DNA of 51,241 nt, taken from contig CBFHMG010000014.1 of NCBI GenBank assembly GCA_965656935.1, positions 1 to 51,241 of the forward strand, read 5' to 3'. Positions 43,424 through 51,107 of the stretch are shown piece after piece. This DNA comes from M30B80 sp965656935 (GTDB lineage: Bacteria > Pseudomonadota > Alphaproteobacteria > Rhodobacterales > Rhodobacteraceae). The position numbers and the translations under genes were made by a program. How positions within the stretch are numbered: position 1 is the stretch's first letter; every line of letters starts with the position of its first letter. The notes under the pieces are model-generated. The model worked only from the letters and a program-made list of their open reading frames with translations. It searched no databases and was not told the DNA's origin.

Positions 43424-45517
43424 CTAGCCCACTGAAATCAGCCGGATCGCTTTGTCCTGCTCCATCAACCACAGCAAAACCCGCGCAGCCCGCCCCCGTG
43501 GTGAGGTCAGCTCTGGGTCCAAAGCCATCAAGGCGCGTGCATCGGTTTGGGCCAAAGCCATCAGGGCCGTTTGGCTTTCCAGATCGGCCACCTTGAACCG
43601 AGGCAGGCCCGATTGCGCCGTGCCAATCAGATCACCCGCACCCCGAATGGCGAGGTCTTCCTCGGAAATGCGGAACCCGTCTTCGGTTTCGCGCATGACC
43701 ATCAAACGGCGTTTGGCGGTCTCGCCCAAGGGGCTGCGATACATCAACAGGCAGGTCGATTCCGCAGCACCCCGCCCCACACGCCCGCGCAATTGGTGCA
43801 ATTGCGCCAAGCCAAACAGCTCGGCCTGTTCGATCACCATGATCGAGGCATTGGGCACATCCACCCCCACTTCGATCACCGTTGTAGCAACCAGAACCCG
43901 CGTGCGCCCTTGCGCGAAATCCTCCATCGCGGCCTGTTTCTCGGCCACGCCCAATTGCCCATGGACAAGACCCACAACCCCGTCACCCAAAGCCGCGCGC
44001 AACAGTTTGAAACGCTCCTCGGCGGCGGTGGCTTCATAGACCTCCGATTCCTCGACCAAGGGGCAAACCCAATAGGCCTGCCGCCCCTCTGCCACCGCTT
44101 CACGCAGATGCTGGACAACCTCATCCATCTTGGCCGTCGAGATCAGCGCGGTTTTCACAGGCGTGCGTCCGGGTGGTTTTTCATCCAACACGCTCACATC
44201 CATATCGCCATATTGCGCAAGGCTGAGCGTGCGTGGGATCGGTGTCGCTGTCATCACCAAGACATCAGCCGCCGCCCCTTTCTGGCCAAGCAGGATGCGC
44301 TGGCGCACTCCGAAACGGTGCTGCTCATCCACAATCGCCAGACGCAACTGGGCAAATTCCACATCATCCTGAAACACCGCATGGGTGCCCACCAGAATAT
44401 GGATATCACCGCGTTTGAGCGCATCGAGCTTCGCTGCGCGCTCGCGCCCCTTATCGGCCCCTGTCAGCACCTCAATGACCACGCCCGCCTCTTCGGCCAG
44501 AGGTTTAAGATTTTGGTAATGTTGACCTGCAAGAATAGAAGTGGGCGCCATCATCACGCCTTGCCCGCCCGCCTCCACCGCAATCAGCAGCGCCATCAAG
44601 GCTACAAGGGTTTTGCCCGCGCCCACATCGCCCTGCAACAGGCGGTTCATGCGCAGGGGCGTGGCCATATCTGTCGCAATTTCCTCAATCACACGCGTTT
44701 GCGCACCTGTGGGCGCATAGGGCAAAGCCGCCAGAACTTTACGGCGCAAATGGCCATTGCCTTCACTCACCAGCCCCTTTTTGCGTTTGACCGAGGCGCG
44801 CGCCAAAGCCAGCGTCAATTGATGGGCCAGTAATTCATCATAGGCGATCCGTTCGCGCGATTTGGAACTGCGCGACAGATCTTGCGGGCCTTCGGGGTGA
44901 TGCGCCTCAGCCAGCGCCGCCTGCCAATCGGGCCATTCCTTGCGGCGCTTCAACTCGGGGTCGATCCATTCAGGCAATGGCGGGGCCAAATCCAACGCCG
45001 AGGCCATGGCCTTGGCCATCCCCTTTTGCGTCACACCCGCTGTCAGCGGATAGATCGGCTCGAATGCAGGAATATCACCCGCATCCTCAGGGGGCAGGAC
45101 ATGATCGGGATGGGCCATCTGAGCCACTGCATCGAATAATTCCACCCGCCCCGACACGACCCTGCGACTGCCCGTTGGCAGGATTTTCTCCAGGTAATCG
45201 CCGCGCGCATGGAAAAACACCAATTGGAACGAGGTCTGCGCATCTTCCACCTCGATGCGGTAAGGTCCCCGCCCCGAAGGCTTGCGATGCCGCCCGACCG
45301 TGACCTCGACCGTGGCAACACCGGGCAGAAGCACATCACGGATCGAGGCTTTGCGCGCGCGGTCCGTGCCGCCCGCGGGTAAGGTTAATAAAAGGTCTTT
45401 GGGTGTCTCGACATGCAGGCCCGCATAGTTTTTCGCCGTCTTCGGCCCGACGCCATCCAGCGTTTCTAGCCCTGCGAAAAGCGGGAAGAGTATTTCGGGC
45501 CGACCGCGCTCAGGCAT
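43424..45517 (-). CDS. recG: ATP-dependent DNA helicase RecG
   Basis: RecG remodels stalled forks and branched DNA. The 697-aa product has an N-terminal wedge/OB domain, Walker A LLQGDVGAGKTLVAL, the DEQH box IVDEQHRFGVRQR, VMTATPIPRTLSL, and helicase motifs QLRGRVGRGAAESTCLL in the second RecA-like domain. It begins inside the end of ligA (8-bp overlap), so the two are co-transcribed and probably coupled. Confidence 0.96.
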   Translation of the reverse strand: MPERGRPEILFPLFAGLETLDGVGPKTAKNYAGLHVETPKDLLLTLPAGGTDRARKASIRDVLLPGVATVEVTVGRHRKPSGRGPYRIEVEDAQTSFQLVFFHARGDYLEKILPTGSRRVVSGRVELFDAVAQMAHPDHVLPPEDAGDIPAFEPIYPLTAGVTQKGMAKAMASALDLAPPLPEWIDPELKRRKEWPDWQAALAEAHHPEGPQDLSRSSKSRERIAYDELLAHQLTLALARASVKRKKGLVSEGNGHLRRKVLAALPYAPTGAQTRVIEEIATDMATPLRMNRLLQGDVGAGKTLVALMALLIAVEAGGQGVMMAPTSILAGQHYQNLKPLAEEAGVVIEVLTGADKGRERAAKLDALKRGDIHILVGTHAVFQDDVEFAQLRLAIVDEQHRFGVRQRILLGQKGAAADVLVMTATPIPRTLSLAQYGDMDVSVLDEKPPGRTPVKTALISTAKMDEVVQHLREAVAEGRQAYWVCPLVEESEVYEATAAEERFKLLRAALGDGVVGLVHGQLGVAEKQAAMEDFAQGRTRVLVATTVIEVGVDVPNASIMVIEQAELFGLAQLHQLRGRVGRGAAESTCLLMYRSPLGETAKRRLMVMRETEDGFRISEEDLAIRGAGDLIGTAQSGLPRFKVADLESQTALMALAQTDARALMALDPELTSPRGRAARVLLWLMEQDKAIRLISVG

Positions 45518-47684
45518 CTCCGATCAACGCAAGCCATGCGTCCTCATCCATGGTCTCGATCCCCAAATCCGCCGCTTTCTTGGCCTTGGACCCCGCGCCA
45601 GGCCCCGCAATCAAGATATCGGTTTTCGCCGAAACGCTTCCCGCCACTTTCGCCCCCAACCCTTCCGCGCGGGCCTTAGCCTCGGCGCGGGTCATTTTCT
45701 CAAGCGTGCCTGTGAAAACAACGGTTTTTCCCGCGACAGGGCTAGTGGTAGAGCGCATCTCAGGCGCTTGGATGTCCAGATGGGCCACCAATCGGTTGAT
45801 TGATCCGCGCTCGGCCTCTTGCGATAGGGTCGTGGTCAGGGCTTGCGCCACGGTATCCCCGATCCCGTCAATGCCTGTGATTTCAGACCAAGCGGGGCTT
45901 TCCGCAAGGGCTGCTTTGCGCAATTTGGGATCAACCGCCTGCGCGACAGGCTCGGCGCTTGCTTGATCAACAGTCTCGGCCAAACTCTCCCAACTCATGA
46001 AATGGCGCGCCAGATCATTTGAGGCCACCTCGCCCACATGGCGGATACCGAGCGCAAAAATCATCCGCCCCAATGCTATTTTCCGTTTATCATCAATTGC
46101 TTGAAATAGGTTTTCAGCACTTTTATCGCCCCAGCCTTCGCGGTTTTTCAATTGCTGAAGGCCGCTGCAAAACCGTGTGCGAAGGGTGAAAATATCGGCT
46201 GGTTCCTTGATCCAGCCATCACGGTAGAATTGCTCAACCTGTTTTGCGCCCAAGCCTTCGATGTCAAAAGCCGCGCGCGAGACGAAATGCTTGAGCTTCT
46301 CCACCGCCTGCGCGGGGCAAATCAGCCCGCCCGTGCAACGGCGCACCGCATCGCCTTGCTCGCGCAATGCCTCCGATCCGCATTCAGGGCAAAGGGTTGG
46401 AAAGCTGAAACGCTCCGCATCGCTCGGACGTTTGGACAGATCAAGATCAGCAATTTTGGGGATCACATCGCCCGCGCGGTAAACCTGCACCCAGTCGCCC
46501 ACACGGATATCCTTGCCCCCTCGGATCTCCTCACCCGTATTGGCACGCCCTGCGATGTAATCTTCATTATGCAAGGTGGCGTTCGACACAACCACGCCCC
46601 CCACGGTGACGGGGGCCAGACGCGCGACAGGCGAAAGCGAGCCCGTGCGCCCCACCTGAATGTCGATCGCTTCCAGCCGTGTCCAAGCCAATTCGGCTGG
46701 GAATTTATGCGCAATCGCCCATCTTGGCGTGGTCGAGCGCATCCCGAGACGCCGTTGAAGCGCCAAATCATCGAGTTTGTAGACCACACCATCAATGTCA
46801 TACCCCAAGGTCGCGCGCCCCTGCTCGATCATGGCGTAGTGGGCTAAAAGCGCATCAGTTGAATTGCAGCGCGCGGTCAGAGGGTTGGTTTGAAACCCGA
46901 AATCCGCGAGCCTTTCAATCGCCCCCATCTGGGTCTCGGCCAAGGGTTGGGATAGCTCCCCCCAAGCATAGGCAAAGAATTTCAAAGGGCGCGCGCGCGT
47001 GATCTCACAATCCAATTGCCGCAGCGATCCAGCCGCAGCATTACGTGGATTGGCGAACACCTTGCCGCCCCGCGCCGATTGCCGGCTATTCAATTCGGCA
47101 AAATCGGCATGGCTCATGTAAACCTCGCCGCGAACCTCAAGAATATCAGGCGCGCCCGAAATACTTTGCGGGATATCTGCAATCGTTCGGGCATTGGCGG
47201 TGACGTTTTCGCCGATGCTGCCATCCCCACGGGTGGCGGCACTAACCAACGCCCCGCCCTCATAGCGCAAGGAAAGGGATAACCCATCGATTTTCGGCTC
47301 AGCTGTGAAGGCCAAAGCCGTCTTTGCATCAATCCCCAGATAGCGGCGGATATAATCTACGAAATCGCCAACATCTTCCGCAGAAAACGCATTGGAGAGC
47401 GATAGCATCCTCTCAACATGGGTGATTTTGGCAAACCCATCCGTGGGGCTCGCCCCCACCTGTTCGCTTGGGCTGTCATCACGTTTGAGGTCGGGAAAAC
47501 GCTCCTCAATCAAGGCGTTCTCACGCTTTAAGGCGTCATACTCCGCGTCACTCAGGCTGGGGGCATCATCCCTATGATATTCCGCATTCGCATTTGCGAG
47601 CAAAACAGCAAGCTGTGCCAACCGTTGTTTTGCGGCATCCTCATCAAGGGCCGCTACCTTTGCTGCCAAGCCTGCATCTGACAT
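45510..47684 (-). CDS. ligA: NAD-dependent DNA ligase LigA
   Basis: LigA seals nicks using NAD. From the ATG at 47684 the product is 724 aa, with the NMN-binding YHRDDAPSLSDAEYD (36-50), the adenylation motif EPKIDG (catalytic Lys131), a four-cysteine zinc finger (CPECGSEALREQG to CTGGLICP), helix-hairpin-helix repeats and a C-terminal BRCT domain (VAGKTVVFTGTLEKMTRAEAK). A GTG 14 codons upstream is an alternative start. In relatives ligA lies directly downstream of ctrA; here only a ctrA 3' fragment is left upstream. Confidence 0.96.
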   Translation of the reverse strand: MSDAGLAAKVAALDEDAAKQRLAQLAVLLANANAEYHRDDAPSLSDAEYDALKRENALIEERFPDLKRDDSPSEQVGASPTDGFAKITHVERMLSLSNAFSAEDVGDFVDYIRRYLGIDAKTALAFTAEPKIDGLSLSLRYEGGALVSAATRGDGSIGENVTANARTIADIPQSISGAPDILEVRGEVYMSHADFAELNSRQSARGGKVFANPRNAAAGSLRQLDCEITRARPLKFFAYAWGELSQPLAETQMGAIERLADFGFQTNPLTARCNSTDALLAHYAMIEQGRATLGYDIDGVVYKLDDLALQRRLGMRSTTPRWAIAHKFPAELAWTRLEAIDIQVGRTGSLSPVARLAPVTVGGVVVSNATLHNEDYIAGRANTGEEIRGGKDIRVGDWVQVYRAGDVIPKIADLDLSKRPSDAERFSFPTLCPECGSEALREQGDAVRRCTGGLICPAQAVEKLKHFVSRAAFDIEGLGAKQVEQFYRDGWIKEPADIFTLRTRFCSGLQQLKNREGWGDKSAENLFQAIDDKRKIALGRMIFALGIRHVGEVASNDLARHFMSWESLAETVDQASAEPVAQAVDPKLRKAALAESPAWSEITGIDGIGDTVAQALTTTLSQEAERGSINRLVAHLDIQAPEMRSTTSPVAGKTVVFTGTLEKMTRAEAKARAEGLGAKVAGSVSAKTDILIAGPGAGSKAKKAADLGIETMDEDAWLALIGDA

Positions 47685-47857
47685 TTTAAATTCCCACGGA
47701 TGTTCTGCCCCATTGATATGGGTCACCGTGAGAGAGGTCTAGAGAGTCGCCACCGTCAATTGCGCAGGCGAATAGATCAGGGCCAAATATCAACCCAGAG
47801 TTCAAACGGCCAAGCCTCAGCCAAAGCCACCCATCCGTGAAAATAATTCAGCCAAGG

Positions 47858-48040
47858 TTAAGCTGTCGCAGCAAAATCCGTCTCGGAAAAGGCAGGTTCG
47901 GGATCACGCAACACATAGCCCCGCCCCCAAACCGTCTCGATATGGTTTCCACCACCTGTCGCTTCCGACAGCTTCTTGCGCAATTTGCATATGAACACAT
48001 CGATGATCTTCAACTCAGGCTCATCCATGCCGCCATAAAG
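47858..48040 (-). pseudogene. ctrA: ctrA 3' fragment (C-terminal 60 codons)
   Basis: On the minus strand this encodes LYGGMDEPELKIIDVFICK followed by LRKKLSEATGGGNHIETVWGRGYVLRD and a short tail to a TAA at 47858-47860. This is the recognition-helix and wing end of CtrA. Homology stops at the leucine codon at 48038-48040, where AT-rich sequence begins. The receiver domain and most of the DNA-binding domain are missing and no start codon or ribosome site precedes the fragment. It keeps the expected place upstream of ligA, so it looks like the native 3' end left after an insertion or rearrangement. A complete ctrA may lie beyond the island. Confidence 0.85.
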
Positions 48041-48135
48041 ATTAATGATTTTATAATTTTATTAATTATTTACCGTAATATATGTGCATCTTGTGTGCGG
48101 AAACGAATAGATGTTCAAATGAAGAGGTTTTTGAG

Positions 48136-48285
48136 ATGGCTCGAATTTACATTGTAGAGGTAGATGATCATTGGCATCCCGCAAATTTATATTTGAATGC
48201 TTTTCTTTTGAAATATAACTTGGGACTTGTTGCTTTTTCTAGAGAGATGGCAGGAGCGCCACCGTTATTCCCTGAGAGTAATTGA
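48136..48285 (+). CDS. Possible 49-aa protein at the start of the island
   Basis: An open frame of 49 codons (MARIYIVEVDDHWHPANLYL to APPLFPESN), AT-rich and unlike the flanking core genes in codon use. It starts 19 codons into a longer frame and ends 10 bp before the first secreted-protein gene, so it could lead a small operon. There is no strong ribosome site and no family recognised. Confidence 0.3.
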   Translation: MARIYIVEVDDHWHPANLYLNAFLLKYNLGLVAFSREMAGAPPLFPESN

Positions 48286-48295
48286 AAGGTCACCC

Positions 48296-48694
48296 ATGAA
48301 ACACCTCCTGACAGCCGCACTGATCGCCATCACGCTTGCCTCGCCTGTGAGGGGGGAGGAGCCTTTCGTTTACGTATCTGGCGCCGGACATGGATATACG
48401 CTTGACTGCAATAGAAATGGATACGTGCTTACTTCTGTTAACCCAGTTGGTCGCCGTACTGGAGATGTTGGGGCTTTAATACAGACCATATACGACACTG
48501 AGACAATTTATCTTGGAGCCTCATGTGACGCCTACTCAGAGTTGCTTGGCAACGGAGAATGGGCATGGGGTAATGGTGGCTTCATCGTAGATTTTGGAGA
48601 TTTCAGAATTGGATTTCCTCGCCAGGAGCTGATGTGTCCCAGTTACACTCCAGCTTACAACTACGATAACGACGGGCGTTGCTTGCTACAATGA
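48296..48694 (+). CDS. Secreted Cys-rich protein, signal-peptide cassette copy 1
   Basis: A 132-aa protein with a Sec signal peptide (MKHLLTAALIAITLASPVRG). The mature part holds four cysteines (in LDCNRNG, ASCDAYSE, LMCPSYT and GRCLLQ), likely two disulfides, and the motifs ETIYLGASCDAYSELLGNGEWAW and RIGFPRQEL. The ATG at 48296 follows GAAAGGT. Mature-region codons are AT-rich, while the signal-peptide DNA is GC-rich and nearly identical to that of the next gene. A small family of secreted Rhodobacterales proteins with IGFPRQEL-like motifs seems familiar, but its function is unknown to me. Confidence 0.7.
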   Translation: MKHLLTAALIAITLASPVRGEEPFVYVSGAGHGYTLDCNRNGYVLTSVNPVGRRTGDVGALIQTIYDTETIYLGASCDAYSELLGNGEWAWGNGGFIVDFGDFRIGFPRQELMCPSYTPAYNYDNDGRCLLQ

Positions 48695-49212
48695 AACACC
48701 TCCTGACAGCCGCACTGATCGCCACCGCGCTTGCCTCGCCTGTGAGGGCGGACGAGCTGTTTGGATACCAGTTATTCATGGATATCAGAACTTACCACAA
48801 CGATTTGTCCGGCGCTTACCAGCGTTATCCAACTTCTTCATCTTATAGAGAAATTCTCGTTGAACCTAAAATAGCCAATTTGGCTTTTTCTGACTATTGG
48901 TTGGACTATAACATTGAGACTTTCGCTCTACACACGGTGTTTGCGTCACAGGATGTGTTAACAATAGATTACTGTGAAGCCGAGATGGAAAATTGGGTGC
49001 CACGATTAGAAGATAGATTTGGGGTCACTTTAGCTTCCGCACAACAGCAATACGCAGGCATTACTACACACTCACATGGAGCTTATAAGAATGGCGCGCG
49101 GATAGAAGTGCGGTGTGATACATACCATGATGACGGATCGGTTACGCTTAGCATCATATGGCGCTCAGAAGAATTGTGGGATGAAATAAGCAGAGGATTT
49201 GACGAGTTTTAA
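48691..49212 (+). CDS. Secreted protein, signal-peptide cassette copy 2
   Basis: A 173-aa protein whose signal peptide (MKHLLTAALIATALASPVRA) is almost the same as that of the upstream gene at the DNA level: 62 of the first 66 bases match. The mature part (DELFGYQLFMDIRTYHNDLS to SRGFDEF) is unrelated, AT-rich and has two cysteines (IDYCEAEM and EVRCDTYH). The ATG overlaps the previous stop as ATGA, so the pair is translationally coupled. No family recognised. Confidence 0.7.
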   Translation: MKHLLTAALIATALASPVRADELFGYQLFMDIRTYHNDLSGAYQRYPTSSSYREILVEPKIANLAFSDYWLDYNIETFALHTVFASQDVLTIDYCEAEMENWVPRLEDRFGVTLASAQQQYAGITTHSHGAYKNGARIEVRCDTYHDDGSVTLSIIWRSEELWDEISRGFDEF

Positions 49213-49239
49213 TTTTGTGCCTTCCTCAATGTATTGCCC

Positions 49240-49301
49240 ATGAAACACCTCCTGACTGTCTGACGTCAGCGCGCTTGCCTCGCCTGTTAATGGCGATGAG
49301 C
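49240..49301 (+). pseudogene. Broken third copy of the signal-peptide cassette
   Basis: The first 17 bases (ATGAAACACCTCCTGAC) and a later block GCGCTTGCCTCGCCTGT are identical to the two intact cassettes, but the middle is 5 bases shorter and changed, giving a frameshift and a stop at the eighth codon. No mature coding region follows. The remnant lies 28 bp after the second secreted-protein gene. Confidence 0.75.
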
Positions 49302-49326
49302 ATCGTCTCAGATTAGACTGCGCTCC

Positions 49327-49453
49327 CAAAGCGCTCGCTTTGTTGCAAAATCACTGCAAAATTGCTAAATTTTACAAGCCTTCCGCAGGCTTATTCGCTT
49401 TGGAGAGCCACCTTCGGGTGAAGCGGATATGGGCCAGTGTTTAGCACTGGCCC
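49327..49453 (+). ncRNA. Hairpin-rich non-coding stretch, possible structured RNA
   Basis: Four consecutive stem-loops can be drawn: CAAAGCG/CGCTTTG (49327-49342, 2-nt loop); AAGCC/GGCTT (49376-49392); a composite stem UUCGCUU/AAGCGGA enclosing CACC-UUCG-GGUG with a stable UUCG tetraloop (49394-49427); and GGGCCAGUG/CACUGGCCC with a 5-nt loop (49431-49453). None is followed by a proper T-run. The region lies between the cassette remnant and the phage-like operon. It could be a small RNA, a leader of the 50-codon frame at 49476, or a phage packaging or attachment signal. No known RNA family is recognised. Confidence 0.4.
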
Positions 49454-49475
49454 AATAGCTTTAAAGGGGAAGTAA

Positions 49476-49628
49476 ATGTCTTTACGAGAGAAATTTGAGG
49501 CTATCTTAGAAGCTGCAAGAGCCGCAGATGATCTTTTGTCACAAGTGCGTGGAAAACCCGCTGTGCATCACTCTCAACCAACCCGTCAAACGCCTTTAAG
49601 AGTGCTTCACAGCTCGGTTGAAGAATAA
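49476..49628 (+). CDS. Possible 50-aa protein downstream of the hairpins
   Basis: An open frame of 50 codons starting MSLREKFEAILEAARAADDL, with an AAAGGGGAAG ribosome site about 5 bp before the ATG. Its second half overlaps the end of the longer minus-strand gene at 49501-49920. Either both are real and antisense-regulated or one is spurious. The helical, charged N-terminus is the only visible trait. Confidence 0.3.
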   Translation: MSLREKFEAILEAARAADDLLSQVRGKPAVHHSQPTRQTPLRVLHSSVEE

Positions 49629-49920
49629 GGTCTTTTGCACGTCGTTTGTGAGGTTTGAATTGCCGAACAGCTATGACGTGACCTGGTGGTGTGAGAGTGA
49701 ACTCCACTCCAAACTTAATCTCTGCATCTGAGAGTATCGTTTGATCGGGAAATTCGACTGAAACGAGAACTTTTACACCTGACTGGATTATATGAACCTC
49801 GCCCCATCCGCAGTAATCTTGCATGGGAATAAAATCCCGCTTTATCACTTTAGCGGCGTCCAGACACATACTGTGGAACTTGCTCAGGCGCTTAAGAATG
49901 GGTGCATCATCGAGTTTCAT
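49501..49920 (-). CDS. Hypothetical protein in phage-like operon
   Basis: A 139-aa protein (MKLDDAPILKRLSKFHSMCL to HALVTKDHLRLLQLLR) with mixed alpha/beta character and a basic C-terminal third. The ATG at 49920 follows GGAGAAA; the frame is open 29 codons further upstream. It overlaps the preceding 75-aa gene by 14 bp and is the last gene of the three-gene leftward unit that starts with the terminase small subunit. No family recognised. Confidence 0.5.
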   Translation of the reverse strand: MKLDDAPILKRLSKFHSMCLDAAKVIKRDFIPMQDYCGWGEVHIIQSGVKVLVSVEFPDQTILSDAEIKFGVEFTLTPPGHVIAVRQFKPHKRRAKDLILQPSCEALLKAFDGLVESDAQRVFHALVTKDHLRLLQLLR

Positions 49921-50134
49921 CGGTTTTTCTCCGCAATTGGTTAAAGATTTCCCCCATGTCGGGGTATGCGATAAGTGGATAGCGGCCCAACATTTGAGCC
50001 AACCCATAGTCGGTAATCACGCCGCATTTTCCCGTTGCATCGAGATCGATGCCTCCCACGGCCTGCCACCGCTCGCGTGCAGCATCGCTGATGACGAAAC
50101 GGGCATCTTTGGAAACACGGCGCTTGGCAGGCAT
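49907..50134 (-). CDS. Small hypothetical protein downstream of terminase small subunit
   Basis: A 75-aa protein (MPAKRRVSKDARFVISDAAR to QLRRKTDETR) rich in basic residues, possibly a nucleic-acid-binding phage accessory protein. Its ATG overlaps the terminase stop by one base (TAATG), so the genes are coupled. Function unknown. Confidence 0.55.
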   Translation of the reverse strand: MPAKRRVSKDARFVISDAARERWQAVGGIDLDATGKCGVITDYGLAQMLGRYPLIAYPDMGEIFNQLRRKTDETR

Positions 50135-50469
50135 TAGGCAGCCCCCCTATTCGATCTCAGGCTTGGTAGGCGCAGCGCATCAGGCGACGGTGTCACATCT
50201 AGATCGAGTTCTCGCAAAAGCCTTGCGAACGCTAATCTGCTGTCCCTTTCGATCGACACTTCTGGCCTTGCACGTGGTGCATTGAAGCGATCCGTGTAAA
50301 TAAGCCCTTCTCTTGCAAGAACTTCACGGGCCTGCTGCGTGCGATCCCAAGCCTCTGCAGCAAGAGTTAAAAGACGCAGATGATGATCCTCGAGATCATA
50401 TTCTCTATTAACGCTGCGCCACCATTTAGCTGCATCATCTGAGAGATGGTCTGGTGCTGCGATTTGCAT
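50134..50469 (-). CDS. P27-family phage terminase small subunit-like protein
   Basis: A 111-aa protein with SDDAAKWWRSVNREYDLEDHH and LRLLTLAAEAWDRTQQAREVLAREGLIYTDRFNAPRARPE, then IERDSRLAFARLLRELDLD, which match the P27-type terminase small subunit seen in many prophages and gene-transfer-like regions. The small subunit recognises phage DNA for packaging. The ATG at 50469 follows GGAGG. No large subunit, portal or capsid gene is in the window, so this is a fragment of a prophage or a satellite. Confidence 0.85.
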   Translation of the reverse strand: MQIAAPDHLSDDAAKWWRSVNREYDLEDHHLRLLTLAAEAWDRTQQAREVLAREGLIYTDRFNAPRARPEVSIERDSRLAFARLLRELDLDVTPSPDALRLPSLRSNRGAA

Positions 50470-50719
50470 GTCAGCCTCCAAATTTTAATTTGACCGGGTC
50501 AGCGCGCAAACAATCGTGAGTTCGCGCGCTGGTTTTTATTTGTGGGCCACGAAATTAGACCCACCCCTCTCCCAAAATTGGTTTAATAGCGGATTTTAAG
50601 ATGCTGAAAAATCAATAAAACCGCACTTTATTTTTATGAAAAATATTAGCAGATTTTAATGATAATGACAAAGAAAATCACGCACCGCATTCGCCTTCGA
50701 GCGAATTAATTGCACGACT
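50470..50719. other. AT-rich intergenic stretch
   Basis: About 250 bp between the terminase operon and the nuclease fragment. It contains GCGCGC repeats flanking a short segment (near 50499-50526), several TTTTAAT-type runs and a TTCGC-N6-GCGAA inverted repeat (about 50690-50705). I see no gene. It probably holds the promoter of the terminase operon. Confidence 0.5.
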
Positions 50720-51107
50720 TTAATAGCGATCCCAAACGTCATATCGCTCCCAAACACGGCATTCCGTATTTGAGAAAAGCATTAGGCCAACATCTCTCCC
50801 CTCTATCGAGCAATAGCCGACGCTACGATCGTAGGTGGTCGCTCCTGTGAGTTCGCAAGTAGCCGTTGCCCCGACATACTGATACATGAACTCTGAGGCG
50901 GCTTGGCCCGCTATTGTATTGCTCTCTGGGCAGTCCACTGCAGCTAGACGAACTGGCAAATTACCTACTACAAACGTGTCTCCGTCTCTGACCCGCGTGA
51001 TCGAGCCGGAAATGATCTCTCGATTGGCATTGGTAGAATTTCTGGAAGGCGTGGATTGTGCTGGCTGTGCTTGTGGTCTATGGCAATGATATCGCTGCGA
51101 CCCGGCA
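50720..51107 (-). pseudogene. Staphylococcal-nuclease-like (SNase) gene, 5' end lost to an IS insertion
   Basis: The remaining product ends with a near-complete SNase domain: ITRVRDGDTFVVGNLPVRLAAVDCPE contains the Arg, Asp and Glu that correspond to the catalytic 35/40/43 residues of the family, and TTYDRSVGYC carries a candidate second arginine. SNases cleave DNA and RNA, usually outside the cytoplasm. Upstream of about residue 40 the frame runs into the IS end near 51108, and no start codon or signal peptide remains, so the gene is probably inactive. The terminal cysteines (VDCPE, CELTG, YCSIE, TECRVW) suggest a secreted, disulfide-bonded enzyme before disruption. Confidence 0.75.

Larger units (their letters stand above)
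48296..49301 (+). repeat. Triplicated signal-peptide DNA cassette
   Basis: Three copies of a roughly 62-67-bp block start at 48296, 48691 and 49240. Copies 1 and 2 differ at 4 of 66 positions; copy 3 has a 5-bp internal deletion and several changes. Similarity ends just past the signal-peptidase site in each case, while the downstream sequences are unrelated. The repeat may act as a recombination point for swapping secreted domains. Confidence 0.8.

Noticed and set aside
48001..48040. ctrA fragment as a functional stand-alone DNA-binding protein
   Set aside because: No start codon with a ribosome site precedes it and half of the winged helix is missing.
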